Origin: Poecilobothrus nobilitatus
Taxonomy: Eukaryota; Arthropoda; Insecta; Diptera; Dolichopodidae
Direction of reading: 5' to 3'
Length of the DNA: 64,000 nt
NCBI GenBank assembly: GCA_947095535.1
Contig: OX352774.1
Coordinates: forward strand, 67,084,416 to 67,148,415
Under the pieces are notes generated by a model that ran no database searches, was not told the origin of the DNA, and worked only from the letters and a program-made list of their open reading frames with translations. Below, piece by piece: positions 1 through 12,146 of this stretch; position 1 is the first letter of the stretch; the number at the start of each line of letters is the position of its first letter. Position numbers and translations under genes: made by a program.

Positions 1-1510
1 TATTACTTTATTACATAATTTTATTTTTATACTTGTAAAAATTCATTTTAATATTCTTTTATATAATAAATATTTGAGAGAATAGAGTTTAATATTAATA
101 ATTTGTCCATATATTTACCTATATATTTTCTATCTACATATTAAATAGATATAATATACATATATTTAATATATATATAAATATATATGTTTAATACAAT
201 ATAATTTTTATTCGTATGTTAATTTAATCCATTAAAATTCTTATAACATTTTTTAAGATACCTGAAGTTTCAATTTTGAATCCGACTTAAAATAATAACA
301 AAAAAATTCATTAATATTGCATATATTTAGGATGTGAAAATTTAAAATTAAAATAATAAGTAGAAGCTTTTTTTTATTTTTTTATTTATAATATCGTAAC
401 TTTTATTGTTTGTAACTATATATGATAGTTAAATAATAATAGTAAGTATAAATATTAAATTTTTTTTTTAAATTTTATTGTGTAAATAGTACATTAGTAG
501 AATAATATAAATAATTTAAAATGATAAAGAAAGAAAAATAAAATAAAAAAATTGAATGGCAAGTATTAATACTGATAATTATGTAAAGAAGTTGGTTGTT
601 AGGGGAATTTAAATTAAATACAAAAATAATAATAATAATAATAATAAAAATAAAAATGTATGTATGTACTTATATAAATGATGTGTTGCATCACGTACAT
701 ACAATTTAAATACTCATTTAGAATTTTAAAATGATGTTTTGAGTAATAAAAAATAAAATAGAAATTTTAGATAAGTTTTATTTTTTATTTAAATTTTTAT
801 TTTATTGTCTTGACATTAATTAAAAAAACTTTGTTTTTTATTAATTATTTAGTGTAAACTTATAATAATGAATTATATTCTTAAAGTCAGTAACATTATA
901 TAAATAAATTTTTTTGATTGTTAATTCTATTAAAATTATTTAAAAATAATTTGGAGAAATTTTGTTCTTTTTAATAGAAATTAAGAAAAACGGATATTGA
1001 AAATAATATTTTCTTTTTAAATAAAAGTTAAAATTTTCGTAATATTTTAAATAAATTTCAGAATATTTCAATTGTTTTAATCCAAAATATAGATAACATG
1101 CACTTCTTGTCATAATTACAAATTCCATATTTCATTATTTCAATTTGAACCTGCTATACAATCACACCATCACACAAGCTTATAAGTTTGATCTTTAAAC
1201 CAAAAAAGATATAATAAATATATATTTCAAAATAGAATACCAAATATATATATTATATTCAAAAAAGAATATAATATAATATAATCAATTGATATTGATA
1301 ATCAATTAACCATCTTTAATGTAATTTATAAAGTTCCGTATATTCTATTTTAGACAAGTTTATACTTTTTGATTGTTCACCTATTAATTCGATTGCTAGT
1401 TCTACTTCGTGAAGAAATTTGTGGAAATGTTTAAAGGAATTTGTAAATAGATTAAAATGTAATAAAAAAATGTTTGGAAATTACATAAAAAAAATTCTTT
1501 CAATAATATA
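1..1510. other. AT-rich non-coding DNA
   Basis: Very AT-rich sequence with short (TA)n, (AAT)n (about 628-647) and poly(A)/poly(T) tracts. The only long open frame (about 940-1128, minus) is rich in Phe, Tyr, Lys and Ile as expected from composition alone. I see no gene, RNA or element here. Confidence 0.6.
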
Positions 1511-1950
1511 CAGGATGTTTCCGACTTAAGTATACCCCGCACTGTAATAAGTGATTGGAGCATTAAAACAAACAAAAAATTGTAAAATTGTATTAAAAGT
1601 ACCTCAAATATAGGGTGTTTTAAAAGAAAATTGAGTTTGAAACATAATTTTTTGGTTTTAAATCATTTAAACCTTCATAAACTTTGTTATTGTTGGGTAT
1701 ATGAGAATCATTAGTACACGAAAATTAAAGTTGACAATTTACTCTAAAAAATGTATTTTTTTAATCTCTTTATTGCAAACCGTTTAAAAGTTATTCATTT
1801 TTTTACGAAAAACTATTTAAAAAATTTTAAAAGCCACATATTTCGGATATACGGTATCGAATAAACTCCCTCTCCAATACAATTTTTTGTTTGTTTTAAT
1901 GTCCCCAATCATTGAGTACAGTGCAGGTACTCGAGTCGGTAACATTATTG
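1511..1950. mobile_element. MITE with long imperfect TIRs, TA-flanked (Tc1/mariner-like)
   Basis: The left arm, beginning CAGGATGTTTCCGAC at 1511, is matched by the reverse complement of the right arm ending at 1950. The arms share blocks such as GCACTGTA, TGATTGG and CATTAAAACAAACAAAAAAT over roughly 75 bases, with small indels. A TA dinucleotide lies at each boundary (1509-1510 and 1951-1952), the target expected for Tc1/mariner-type transposition. At about 440 bp with no open frame it is a non-autonomous element. The centre contains a second 'AGGGTGTTTTAAAAG' stretch (about 1612-1626) resembling another TIR start, so a small element may be nested. Superfamily assignment is inference from the TA flanks. 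Confidence 0.75.
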
Positions 1951-1952
1951 TA

Positions 1953-3667
1953 AGGCTTCTTTAGCATCATCAAAGCAATTTATGGAGAAAAAAAAACTAA
2001 TATTTATAACTGTATATAAGGTGTCAATACAAAACCAAGTCAACGTAAAAGAAGCATTTGCAACCTTTTAATTAATTAATGATAGGTGTTTTTTTTTTTT
2101 AAATTAAATCAAATACCAATAACTTTATAATAGTTTAAAACTGTACACGTGTTAAATTTCCAACAGATTTGATACTTTGACTTGAAATTCTTATCCAAGA
2201 TATATGAAACTAAAAATACATTTTAATTTTTCTTTTGTTTTTTTAAGTATTTAATTTTATTTAATTTAATAAACTTTAAAATTTGCCTAAAGGTTTCAAA
2301 AAAAAAAAAAATAAATAAATAAATAGAAACAAAACAATTAAGAAAAGGTAAGAAAATAAAACTATAAAATCTATACTATATTTATTTTTAAATTTAATTT
2401 TGGAGAAAAAAAATTCAATATACTTACATATATATATGTATATAAGAAAGATAGGTGTATAAGAAAATTTATTGCCAAAGATTTTTCGAAAATTTATGTA
2501 GAATATCTTAATACAAAATTTTTTTTTTTTTTTTTTACTTAAATAAACATTTCTATTATTTTTTTAAGAATATCACAACATAATATTGACAGAAAATCTT
2601 TAAAATCTTTGTTCAAAAATTTCAATAATTACCTAATCCTATAAAAAAAAAAACAAAAAAAAAAAAGTAAAATAAATAAACCTAAAAAAAAAAGTATATA
2701 AAATAAATAATATTAAAATTACTTAAGAAAAACAAAAATGGAATATTAAGATTGAAAAAGAAAAACAAAAAGGGGCATTAACCTCAAGTTAAAAACGCAA
2801 CATTTTCCTCATATAAAAAAAAAACCTTTTATTAGGGGTTATTTATTCAAATATACTATATTATGTATGTATGTAGTTACGTACATTGTACATATATTAA
2901 AATAAATAACAACAATATGTATAAAATTTTTGAAAATATATTATTAAACTTGTGGATCCCTTCTGTTATTGATATTTTAATTGACTTAATCCATTATATT
3001 TCTTCATCCTCAAAAAAAAAAAAAAAGAAAAAAAAAATAACACAAGAATAAAGAAAAAACAAAAATATACAATTTCTTGGAAAACTTTCATAATGATAAA
3101 GTTTAAGTACATATTTATATCTTGAAATTATCAAATTTTGATTGTTACCGGTATAATGTAGGCAGTATATATTATATAGTAAGTGATAAAAGGATGAGAA
3201 CCTCAAAAACCAACCAAAAATTATTCATGCTTAAAAAAAAAAAAAAAGAACAATAACAATATACAAAATACAAAATACTTATTTTACTCACTCCTTTAAA
3301 AAAAAAAAAACTTAAAGAAAACACAAAACGTTGAGTATAACCACATTTAAAAATATTTTTAAAAATTTAATAGAGCTAAAATAAAAAACAAATATTTATG
3401 TATAATACGAGTAAAGTAATAAAATGAAAACTAAAAACTTTTCAAATTTTTGTTTTTTACATAATTTACTAAAAAAATATATCCTTTTATTGTAATAGTG
3501 TTTTTTAACCTTTTTATATTAAACGTGCCGATTTGTAGCTTAAAATTTTTTTTTATTTAACTCCTTCCTCGTTAGGGATACATAACAGGAATAATATAAA
3601 ATATTTAAATCGTATTATATCAAAGTAAGGATTACTATAAAAAAGGATAAATCTGAATTTATTAAGG
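1953..3667. other. AT-rich non-coding DNA with homopolymer tracts
   Basis: Holds repeated poly(A)/poly(T) runs, including an 18-T run near 2519-2536 and several A runs of 10-14 at 2640-3310. Open frames at 2863-3051 (+) and 2994-3206 (-) run through poly-Lys or poly-Phe homopolymers and are not credible genes. Nothing else is recognised. Confidence 0.6.
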
Positions 3668-3675
3668 GGCGTCGG

Positions 3676-3686
3676 TGGCCTAGTGG
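3676..3686 (+). promoter_or_regulatory. Pol III A box of SINE family 1
   Basis: TGGCCTAGTGG fits the A-box consensus TRGYNNANNNG. It lies 43 bp upstream of a perfect B box (3729-3739), a spacing typical of tRNA-type internal promoters. Confidence 0.8.
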
Positions 3687-3728
3687 ATAAGAGCGTATAA
3701 AATACGTTGTAAACACCGATAGAGTGTG

Positions 3729-3739
3729 GGTTCGAATCC
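3729..3739 (+). promoter_or_regulatory. Pol III B box of SINE family 1
   Basis: GGTTCGAATCC is a perfect match to the B-box consensus GGTTCGANNCC, sitting in an intact T arm. Confidence 0.85.
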
Positions 3740-3812
3740 CACACACGTCATAAGAGTTATTCTCCCTTACGACATTTACAGCCACGTCTGAACAGCAAAG
3801 ACTGTGTAATTT

Positions 3813-5556
3813 AAAAAAAATTTATTATTTAAAAACTATACCATTATGTATTTTTAGATTCAGAAGATTGCGATGAGGAAACTCTCAAGAACTAATAAAC
3901 CTTGGCGGGTAATAAATTGTTATTAAATATATAAAAAATGGGTTTAGAAAGTATAGATTGCTTATTTTGCGGAAAACACTATATTTAAAGAAAGTGGCTT
4001 CAACAGTTTGCAATATTAAGCAAACAAAATTTTTAATCATATAGAATTTAAAAAGTTCCTTGTAAAAAATGGACTACTTAAAGATGATTAAGAACTTTAT
4101 TACCATATAAAGATCAAAAAGCATTGAAGTCTTCATCAATTATTGAATCCGGTAATTCTTTTAAGAGTGTAGAATTATTTTAGATTTAGTTTCAATTAAG
4201 TCTGTCTTATTGCCATCCAAAACTAAGGATATATTCTCAAAAGATCAATTGCCGTATTTCATTTTTAATGTGGTGAACCTACTTACCGTTCGCAATCAAG
4301 CTGTGTTGCAAAACAAAGAAGAGTATAGTCAAAAGCAAATATAGTTACAAGACCAATGGTCAAAAGCAACATAGCATATAGCACAAGTAAAATATAACAT
4401 TAAATGTAACGGCACAGGTCTGAAAAGTTTACCTTCTAGATAAATAAAACAAGAATAATTACTTTTTACTTTCCTATGGAAAGAAAGGGCTAAAAAACAA
4501 AAAAAAAAATAGAAATATATCAATACAAGTTTTAAGGAGTTAAGAAAAATTATAATGTCTATTTTTAAAATCATATTTATTATGATGACTTTACAAAAAG
4601 GACTTTTTTTTTTTGGCTTTTATTGTTTATCAAATGAAAATAGAAACCATTTTTACTTCAAAGATATCAAAATATACAAGAAAAACAAAAAAAAAAAAAA
4701 AAAATTTTGAATATATAAAAAAAACCAAAGAAAATGAGAGTTAAAAGCCTTTTATGATTTAATGTGAAAAACGCTTAGGCTTTAAAGTGTATTTTTGATC
4801 ATAATTTTATCATTGAATTCAATTTTGTGTGAATTTTTGTATTTTTTATTTTTTTTTAACACTTGATTTTGATTTTTGTATTTTGTGTTTTGTTTCTTTG
4901 GTTCTCTGGTTTTTATTATACCTATACTTTTGAATTTCACTTATATTTTTTCACTTCTTTGCTGAGTTTATTTCATTTTTTTTTTTTTTTGGTTTTGATA
5001 TATGTATCTTAGTTGTAAACTGATAATACTTTGGTTTCAAAGTTGTTTTTGTTTTTTTGCTTAACATAACTTTTGCCACATCCAAATCCACACACAAAAA
5101 AACAAATTATTGTATAGACGTACACTGAAGAGCAAAAATGCAACAAATGTTTAAAAACTAATAAAATTAGGCATGCCAAATTGTCAAACAAAAGGCAATC
5201 ATTTTGTTTTTTAAACGAAACGAAATTTTAAATTTTTTAAACTGTTGATTATTAATTTTATTTTCACGACGTATCCGCAACTAAAACTTTAACTTAATTA
5301 AATGTTAGACCATAACCCATACTTTGCGATGTTTTGAACAATTATATTAATATAATTAACCAGTCAACTTTTTCGATATAATCTTATAATCTAATAGGTA
5401 GAGATTTGTCATTTAAGATAATTTTACATGATTTCTAAGTTTATTTGGGGTTCATATTTGTACTACATAAAAATTTAACAATTTGATCAACATGGCCAGT
5501 AAATGTGGCCAATAACTAAATGGTAAGTAAGAATTCCAGAAAAAAAGAAGTTAGTT
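3813..5556. other. AT-rich DNA with a weak coding-like stretch
   Basis: Mostly AT-rich spacer. The stretch at about 4165-4344 (+) stays open for 60 codons, reads with a balanced composition (for example SKDQLPYFIFNVVNLL) and is less AT-biased than its surroundings. It has no start codon and no recognisable family, and could be a decayed exon or element fragment. The remainder shows only A/T homopolymers. Confidence 0.4.
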
Positions 5557-5560
5557 ATAG

Positions 5561-5694
5561 GGTTGAATGTATAAAACTGCGTTGAATTCAAATTTCACTT
5601 TTTCAAACAAATATTACGCTTAAACTCTCCTAGGTTTTGTTTGAAAAAGTGTTATGCGCATTCTTAAACTTGCTCAGTTTTATGCATTCGATCC
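5561..5694. mobile_element. Small MITE, family 2, copy 1 (4-bp target duplication ATAG)
   Basis: A 134-bp foldback. The left arm starts GGTTGAATGTATAAAACTG. The reverse complement of the right arm starts GGATCGAATGCATAAAACTG. Deeper in, both arms contain CACTTTTTCAAACAAA. The element is bounded by ATAG at 5557-5560 and 5695-5698, a plausible 4-bp target-site duplication. A second copy at 7394-7604 has a different 4-bp duplication, and a single arm lies at 57691. No open frame. Superfamily is not assigned. Confidence 0.75.
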
Positions 5695-5698
5695 ATAG

Positions 5699-7389
5699 TT
5701 TGATCTTATCAAATACTATATTTCAAAATAAATAATAAGATAGAATATATTTTAAAGATTGTTACAAACATTTTACTTTTCAGTGTATTATGTATCTCTA
5801 AACATTCATATTACAAAACAGATAGGTACCTACTTAGTGAAAAATAATAATTTTTATAGAGATGCTGTAGAGATTGAAGAAAAAATGGTTGCCTTAATAA
5901 TTTATGTGCCCATCAGGAAATTAATATGTAATCAGTGTGAAAAAAGAAAAAAAAGAAAAACCAAAAAATATATTTGAGTTGTTTTTATTTCTTGGTTTTA
6001 ACGTGGTATTATGAGTTAATTTTAACAAGTCTTACTGAAAATTTAAAGACTAACCCAAAAAAAATAAAAAAAAAATAAATAAATAAAGCTATTTAAGTTA
6101 AAATACTGTATTGCAGATAATCATTTCATAAAAATTGAAGTAATATTTTTTTTACTTTATTTTACATATTAAAATTTTTTGTTTTTTTCTTTCATTTTCT
6201 ATAAAATTTTAATAAATGATAAAAATAATATTTTTTTTTAAAATGACACCTGAGCTAAAAAAAACATTTATTAACAAAAAAGTAATTTACTCTCATATAC
6301 TATAACTGAAACTGATGATGACCAATGATTACATTTGGAAAAATCATAAAAAAAATTTTTTTAAGAGGCAATTTCGATTTTAAGAAAATTGTTTTAATAA
6401 ACTAAAATACATTTTTTTTTTCACAGATGTTGAAACAACAACAATAATAATTTTTCCTTTTAGCGAAAATTTTCGAATTAATGAAAGACAAGTAGAATGT
6501 AAGTATAACTTGGAACAAAAGTAGAATTAATGTATGATCATAATAATGATTTTCATGCGATAAATTTAATATAAATGATGGTGTTGTCGAGCAAGAGCCG
6601 ATCGATTAAGTGCGCATGGTACTAATAGTTTACTAACTATATACTCTTAAATAGTAAAGTTTCTTATCTTTTCGCAATGATTCCATGATTAATTAATTGA
6701 CTTCAGTCTAAATTTTTTAGTACTACCTTAGGGAGAGTTAGTTTTTGATGACATATTCAGATTTAATGATGGTGCATGAATTTTGTGGGTATAATTTGTT
6801 TAGTTTTTAAAATTAAAAAATAACACTATAAAAAGTATCTCATAGATTTCAAATTTAAATTTTTAATTTATTGGTTAAAACATTGAATTTGTTTTAAAAT
6901 TTGACGCGTCATCTTTTTCTATTAGATCTTTTAGCCCAATGTTTTGCTACGTTAAGGTTTCAGAATTTATGATATATATTTTTAGTAGATATTTTCATAT
7001 GCAAGTATTATGCAATATTTTATTTTATAGATAGAATTATAAAATTTATTTTGGTCTCTATATTTTGTATTGACTATAATATACCCCTTGAAAAGTTCTC
7101 CTCGCGGAATTATTTTATTTTAATTTAAAAACTTTAATTATATCTTTTTAGTTTTTGTTTTATTATTTATAAGAGTAAATAAGTTTATAAAAAGTAAATT
7201 TAATTTTAAAATTGATGATCAATCAATCATTATATGATTTAAAAATGTAAGGTTTTACTGATCGAGTTTAAGTGAAATAATCAAATAAATCAAATAAAAC
7301 ACTCTATTCAATAAATGCCAGTTGACAAATAGCTTTCAATATGGTTGTTGAACCTAACGGTTAAAAATCACTATAATCTTTTAAAATCT
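5699..7389. other. AT-rich non-coding DNA
   Basis: No element or gene recognised. The frame at 5759-5977 (+) ends in Lys/Arg-rich codons from an A-rich tract and has no family features. Confidence 0.55.
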
Positions 7390-7393
7390 ATTG

Positions 7394-7604
7394 GGGCAAA
7401 TGCATAATACTGACCTTGATCTTAAATCTCGATTTTTCAAACAAAAATTATACACTTGAACTCTTATTTTTTTTTTTTTTTAAAGGAAGATTTAAGTTTT
7501 GGCTCAGTTTTACCTTTTCAAATAAAAACTATGGTATAACTCGAAAGTTTTTTTTGAGAAAAAAATTAGATTTAAGTTCTAGCTCTGTTCCATGCATTCG
7601 ATCC
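7394..7604. mobile_element. Small MITE, family 2, copy 2 (4-bp target duplication ATTG)
   Basis: The left arm reads GGGCAAATGCATAATACTGA followed by CTTAAATCTCGATTTTTCAA. The reverse complement of the right arm reads GGATCGAATGCATGGAACAG, then CTTAAATCTAATTTTTTTC. Flanking ATTG at 7390-7393 and 7605-7608 forms a 4-bp target duplication. The arms are homologous to the copy at 5561-5694 but diverged and longer (211 bp). The frame at 7416-7652 is a shadow of this repeat. Confidence 0.75.
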
Positions 7605-7608
7605 ATTG

Positions 7609-8607
7609 TCCCAACATTCAAGATCGAATATAATGTCAAAGAGATGATGTAAAAATATATATTTATATATTTGAATCTGCAGAAAAGCTTTAAAAGTAGT
7701 TATTGAATAGTTATTTAATAGTAATTTTGAACTCAAACCGAAAACATTCATAATAATGTTATAAATAAAAATTAATAATTATATTTAATATTACTTACTT
7801 ATTTTTTATTATTATTATGCTAATTTTGATATAAGCTTTTAGTTTTATTATCTTATGTATATGTGTATATATGTAGCTCTTGTAAAATATAAAGAAAATT
7901 ATATGTGATTATCCTATAGTTATCAACAAATGAATTTAATAATTTCAATTTAATTCATTTTCTCTATAGTAACATTTTCACACACAGATTTTATTATTAT
8001 TATCTTTTTTTTTGTTTTTTGTTTGGTTCTGTACGTACATAATATAAGTATATATGTAATTTATTACACAAAATTTTTTTTTTTTTTTTGTAAATGTGTT
8101 GGTAATAACATTATTATTATTCCCATTTCAGTGATTATTTTCTACATTATCATGATACAATTGCAATACGTTCGAATTATATCCTGATGAGGATAATATG
8201 ATTTTATTATTTTATATGGAATCAAAATATATTTATATAAATCTATATATATAGGTATATACTACTTTCTTTATGTCAAATCTGTAATATATATACTATA
8301 TATATATATGTTAAATATTTTGTTAAATGATTGTAATGATGGTATATATTATTTTAATAATATAATATATTAAATAGAGATGAAAATTTAAATACAAGCC
8401 GCTTTATGTGAATTAAAATAAAATTCACACTACAATTAATACACAGAAAATTAATTTTAAAAGATTTATTTAATTAATATTATGTCACTGGTATATATAT
8501 ATATATTAATAAATTTTTGAAATATATATAAGAATTTAAAAATTATTAATAAAATAAAGTTAAAATAATCTAAGTAAATATTTAATTTATTGACAGGATA
8601 TATAAAG
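7609..8607. other. AT-rich non-coding DNA with (TA)n tracts
   Basis: Several short (TA)n and (TAT)n microsatellites (8260-8310, 8490-8510), T runs near 8070-8090, and no recognisable gene or element. Confidence 0.55.
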
Positions 8608-9296
8608 CAAGGCAAGAAAGCAAAATCAAAAGTTTTTAAAGTCGCATATTTTCCTCAAAAAAAAAAAAAAACAGTTTAGAATACTGTGACTTGTATCGAA
8701 ATTTTTAAATTTTCTCAGAAGTTTATTAGTAAGAAAAAATTGTGAAAAATGTGAAAAAAATTTGGAGAGACACTTTCTTTAATTTTAACGAAATCCTTAT
8801 ATAATTAAGAAAATTAGGTAACACTATATATAAACTTATAATATTGAAACTTTAATTTTCATTTTGAAAATAAAAATTTTCAGATATTTAAAAATAGCAA
8901 TATTTCAATTACTGATCCTTAATAGTTTATAAATAAAGAGTTGTTATTTTTTTTAAGGCAGCTTATGCTAAAGATTAAAGAAAGATCTTTTTTCTCTCTC
9001 AATTTCAACTTTCTATCTAAAAACTGTACGTATATGGATGAAAAATTTTGAGATCAAAAGGTGAAAAGAAGTACTGCTATTTTTAGATTAAAAAAATATT
9101 AAGCAACAAAGCTTAAGATTATACAGTTTTTAAAATAGCACTTTTCTAAATTTTTGATATGATGTAGCTCCGTAAGAGATGATACTACAAAAAAAAAGTT
9201 GTTCTACCTTAAATGATGTAAAAGTTTTGTAAACTGAAACACGGACGGACAGAGTAAAACTAATAAGCACATTTTTTTGTTTTTAAAATGTGCTAA
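8608..9296 (+). mobile_element. GTCY element (HINE/DINE-1/mini-me-like), single-module copy, old
   Basis: The 5' end CAAGGCAAGAAAG, followed by a TTTAAAGTCGCATATTTTCC block, corresponds to the CAAGGTAGAATG...AAAAGCGCACATTTCC start of the younger copies. The 3' end has TAAACTGAAACACGGACGGACAGAG, then TAATAAGCAC...AAAATGTGCTAAAAA, a terminal hairpin as in the others. Only one internal module is present, so the copy is about 690 bp against about 1.3 kb for the copies at 24.2, 30.4, 41.1 and 48.7 kb. No open reading frame. Strong divergence suggests an old insertion. Confidence 0.7.
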
Positions 9297-10283
9297 AAAT
9301 AACATTTTAATAAATGGCTATAGTTATGCATTTTTTAAGAAATAACTAATATTTAAATCATGATCAATTAATCGTAAATTTACCTTATATATAATTGATT
9401 TGTTGTACTAAATAATAATAAATACGACAATTAATCACTTTTAATACACAAATATTTTTTGAATAGTTTAAAAATAAAACAAAATAATATATATATGTAT
9501 ATTAAGAAGGAATCAGTATATAAAGATTATTTTAAATTGATAATTATGTAGAAAAGTAAATCGTAAAATTTATTTAAGTTTAAAAGGAATATAGAAGAAA
9601 GAACATAATAAGGAAACATAAGTCGGAAATAACCCAACATAAAAAAACAACTAGAATAACATACTCTGCGCTATATTGGACGCAGAGATGATCCTCCCAA
9701 ATCTGGTGAATTCTTCAAGTAAATAGGTAAAATTGTAAAAATGTTGCCACTACCAGAACGAACCAAGAGTATTAAGTTGCAAAAGCATAAAGTGAGGCTT
9801 AAATTTATTCTGAGTTTTATAGTCGAATTATTCAAAAGAAAAAAATATACAAAAGAATAGTGAAAATTTAAAAATTTTTTATGTATATTAAAATAATAGA
9901 AAATATTTTATTAAAATAATTTTATTTTTTTCAAATTAATTTTTTTTTTTTATGTCATTTTTGAAACATTTTTACTATTTTCACCTCTTACTTGTACTTA
10001 TGAAATTTATTCCCATGAATCCTGTGAAAATTGTTTGTAAATTCTGTGAAAATTGTATGGAAATTAAAAAAAAAAATAGAAAAAACTTACTTAGTTAGAG
10101 AGAGGATATAGAGAGAGGATAGAGATATAATTATCAGTACAGTAACATAAAATGTAAAATTAGAACAGGTAGATAGGTGTGATGAATTTATTTTGTTAAA
10201 TTGATTGAAGTTGAAAAAACATTTTGTTAAATTGAAAAAAAGCAAGGAAATGACAACAGGTAATTTTTAATAATTCAAAAATC
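9297..10283. other. AT-rich non-coding DNA
   Basis: Contains a 7-bp perfect stem CTCTGCG/CGCAGAG (about 9663-9687) beside a less AT-rich patch (9660-9800) that may be decayed element sequence. It also has a GTGAAAATTG direct repeat at about 10024-10055 and a GAGAGAGGATA repeat at about 10098-10122. No gene recognised. Confidence 0.45.
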
Positions 10284-10516
10284 TAGCCATTGGTGCAGTG
10301 GTTGACGCACCGCTTCTCATTCATAAGGGAATGAGAGGTCTCGGGTTCGATTCCCGGTTGGGTACAATAAATATAATATAAAAAAAAAAATATTCATATA
10401 TCGCAATATATAAATACTTAATATATCACATATCTCGTATACCCCATATTCCCTATCAGGAAACAGGGGTTATAGCTACCTGGCACATTTATGTACCCAC
10501 GGTACCTGCATATAAA
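10284..10516 (+). mobile_element. tRNA-derived SINE, family 2
   Basis: The tRNA-like head has an A box TGGTGCAGTGG at 10291-10301 and a perfect B box GGTTCGATTCC at 10344-10354. Between them is a strong hairpin TCTCATTC/GAATGAGA. T-stem bases CGGG/CCCG flank the T loop. A tRNA-unrelated tail follows a short A run. It includes an ATACCCC...GGGGTTAT pairing (about 10439-10474) and ends near GGTACCTGCATAT. Head and tail differ from family 1, so this is a separate SINE lineage with a single copy here. The extent of the tail is estimated. Confidence 0.75.
10344..10354 (+). promoter_or_regulatory. Pol III B box of SINE family 2
   Basis: GGTTCGATTCC matches the B-box consensus GGTTCGANNCC exactly and is paired with an A box 42 bp upstream (10291-10301). 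Confidence 0.8.
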
Positions 10517-12144
10517 ATAAAATAAAAATAATTCAAAAACACTTAGTTGTCGTCCATTAACAAAGGAAAACGCTTATTCCTTTCGAAAAATTTTCTTTGA
10601 TAATTAAAAAATTTAAAGTTTTATAAGTTCTTTAAAGTTTTAAATATAGTAATATCAAATAATGGTAAAATAATCAACCACAAGAGATACTCTGATGGAG
10701 TCTAAAACTCCTAAAGGCTAGTCATGCTTTAAAGAAAAAACTTTTAGATGATATTTTAAAGTTATCATAGGTTTTCATTAAATATTATACCGCGATATAC
10801 ATATTTTGCCTATATTAACCTATAGATACATGAACTAAAATTTTAAAACTATTTAAAACAAAAGATTCATTTGATCAATTCAAAAAAGGTCGAACAAAAA
10901 ATATATACAAACATATACATATATTTATATGTACATAGTTTATTTTTTATTTTTAATTCTTGTTATTAAACACCTGTTAGTTCTTTTTCAAATTTAAGAT
11001 TTTTTATAGTTATTCTATAATAAAAAAAAATTAAACGGGAGAAAAAGAAAATAAAAAAAAAAAAAAAAATAAACAAATTAAAATATAATCGGTCACGACA
11101 GAAATAAATTTCATTAATGGCAACCCATTAAGTGGACATTTAACCTATACATATATCCTATAATAACTTTAAATATTATTTTTAACGTTTTTTGTTTTGT
11201 TATTAAACGTAAAAGAATAAAAAAAAAAAAAAAAAAACAATATAGTTTTAGAAAAAATACGTTTTTTTTTTAATTTTCTAGATTACCCCACATGGTGTAC
11301 TTATTTGAGATGGTAATGAGGAAGAACGTTTTTATTTATTTTGAAGTATTACAGTAAAACGTAAATTTTTTTCATAGAATTTATGATGGGTATTCATAGT
11401 TTTAGCTAATCGTTTTTGATTAATAAATTTTAATATTCAAAATTTTAAAAATAATTTTTAGGCATGATTTTAGATATTGGGAACAATTGTCTCAATTATG
11501 TGGAAAATAACAGTTGTACTATTAAATATCACTTGTAAAATTATAATTAGCTAAAAAACTTCAAAATATAGATTTATGCTTTAGATACCTCCCAAAAATA
11601 GGATTTGTTGAACTGAAATATAATTATATAACTAAATAAAGTTGTATTTAATTAATAAAATATGTTCTATTATAATTCATAAATGTGTTATTAAAAAAAA
11701 TCAAACTATTTTCTTAATAAAATCTTTTTGGGGGCGACAATAATTACAAACGAATAATGCTTTACATATCCTATTAATTCAACTGAAAACTAAATAATTC
11801 CTCTTAGATTATGGATATAGTCATATCCAATAGTAGTAGTTTATATAGTAATAGTCAAGTAATCGGAAGCGAGTAATCAATAGTTTAGTCAAAATAATGA
11901 TTCATGAAACAAAAGCCTAGTCTAATATAAATAATCCCTAGACTCTGTTAGATATCCTATGCATTTTATTACCTTCTATAAAAGAGTTACCTTCTAACAA
12001 AAAAAAAACAAAAAGAAATTGCTTTATTATAAAAAAAAAAAAAATTTATTTGCTTTTTTCAAGTAGCTATTTCATATTGACAAGTTCTTTAAAATGTTTT
12101 AACCTAAAAAATAAACTTAATTTGCATTTTTCTTTCAATATGTA
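10517..12144. other. AT-rich non-coding DNA
   Basis: A-runs of 12-18 bases at about 11053-11068 and 11220-11237, and short TA microsatellites. No gene, RNA or element recognised. Confidence 0.55.
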
Positions 12145-12146
12145 TA

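Larger units (their letters stand above)
3668..3812 (+). mobile_element. tRNA-derived SINE, family 1, best-preserved copy
   Basis: A tRNA-like head spans 3668-3749. It has an RNA polymerase III A box TGGCCTAGTGG at 3676-3686 and a canonical B box GGTTCGAATCC at 3729-3739. The T stem TGTGGG/CCCACA is intact around the loop, and an acceptor-like pairing joins 3668-3672 with 3745-3749. The anticodon arm is the hairpin CGTATAAAATACG, so it is not a functional tRNA. A tRNA-unrelated body follows (ending in GACTGTGTAATT), then an A run. The same head plus body recurs at 20213-20370 and, in reverse, at 16120-16231 and 22729-22866, which shows a dispersed SINE and not a lone tRNA pseudogene. A reverse-strand open frame across it is a shadow. 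Confidence 0.85.
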
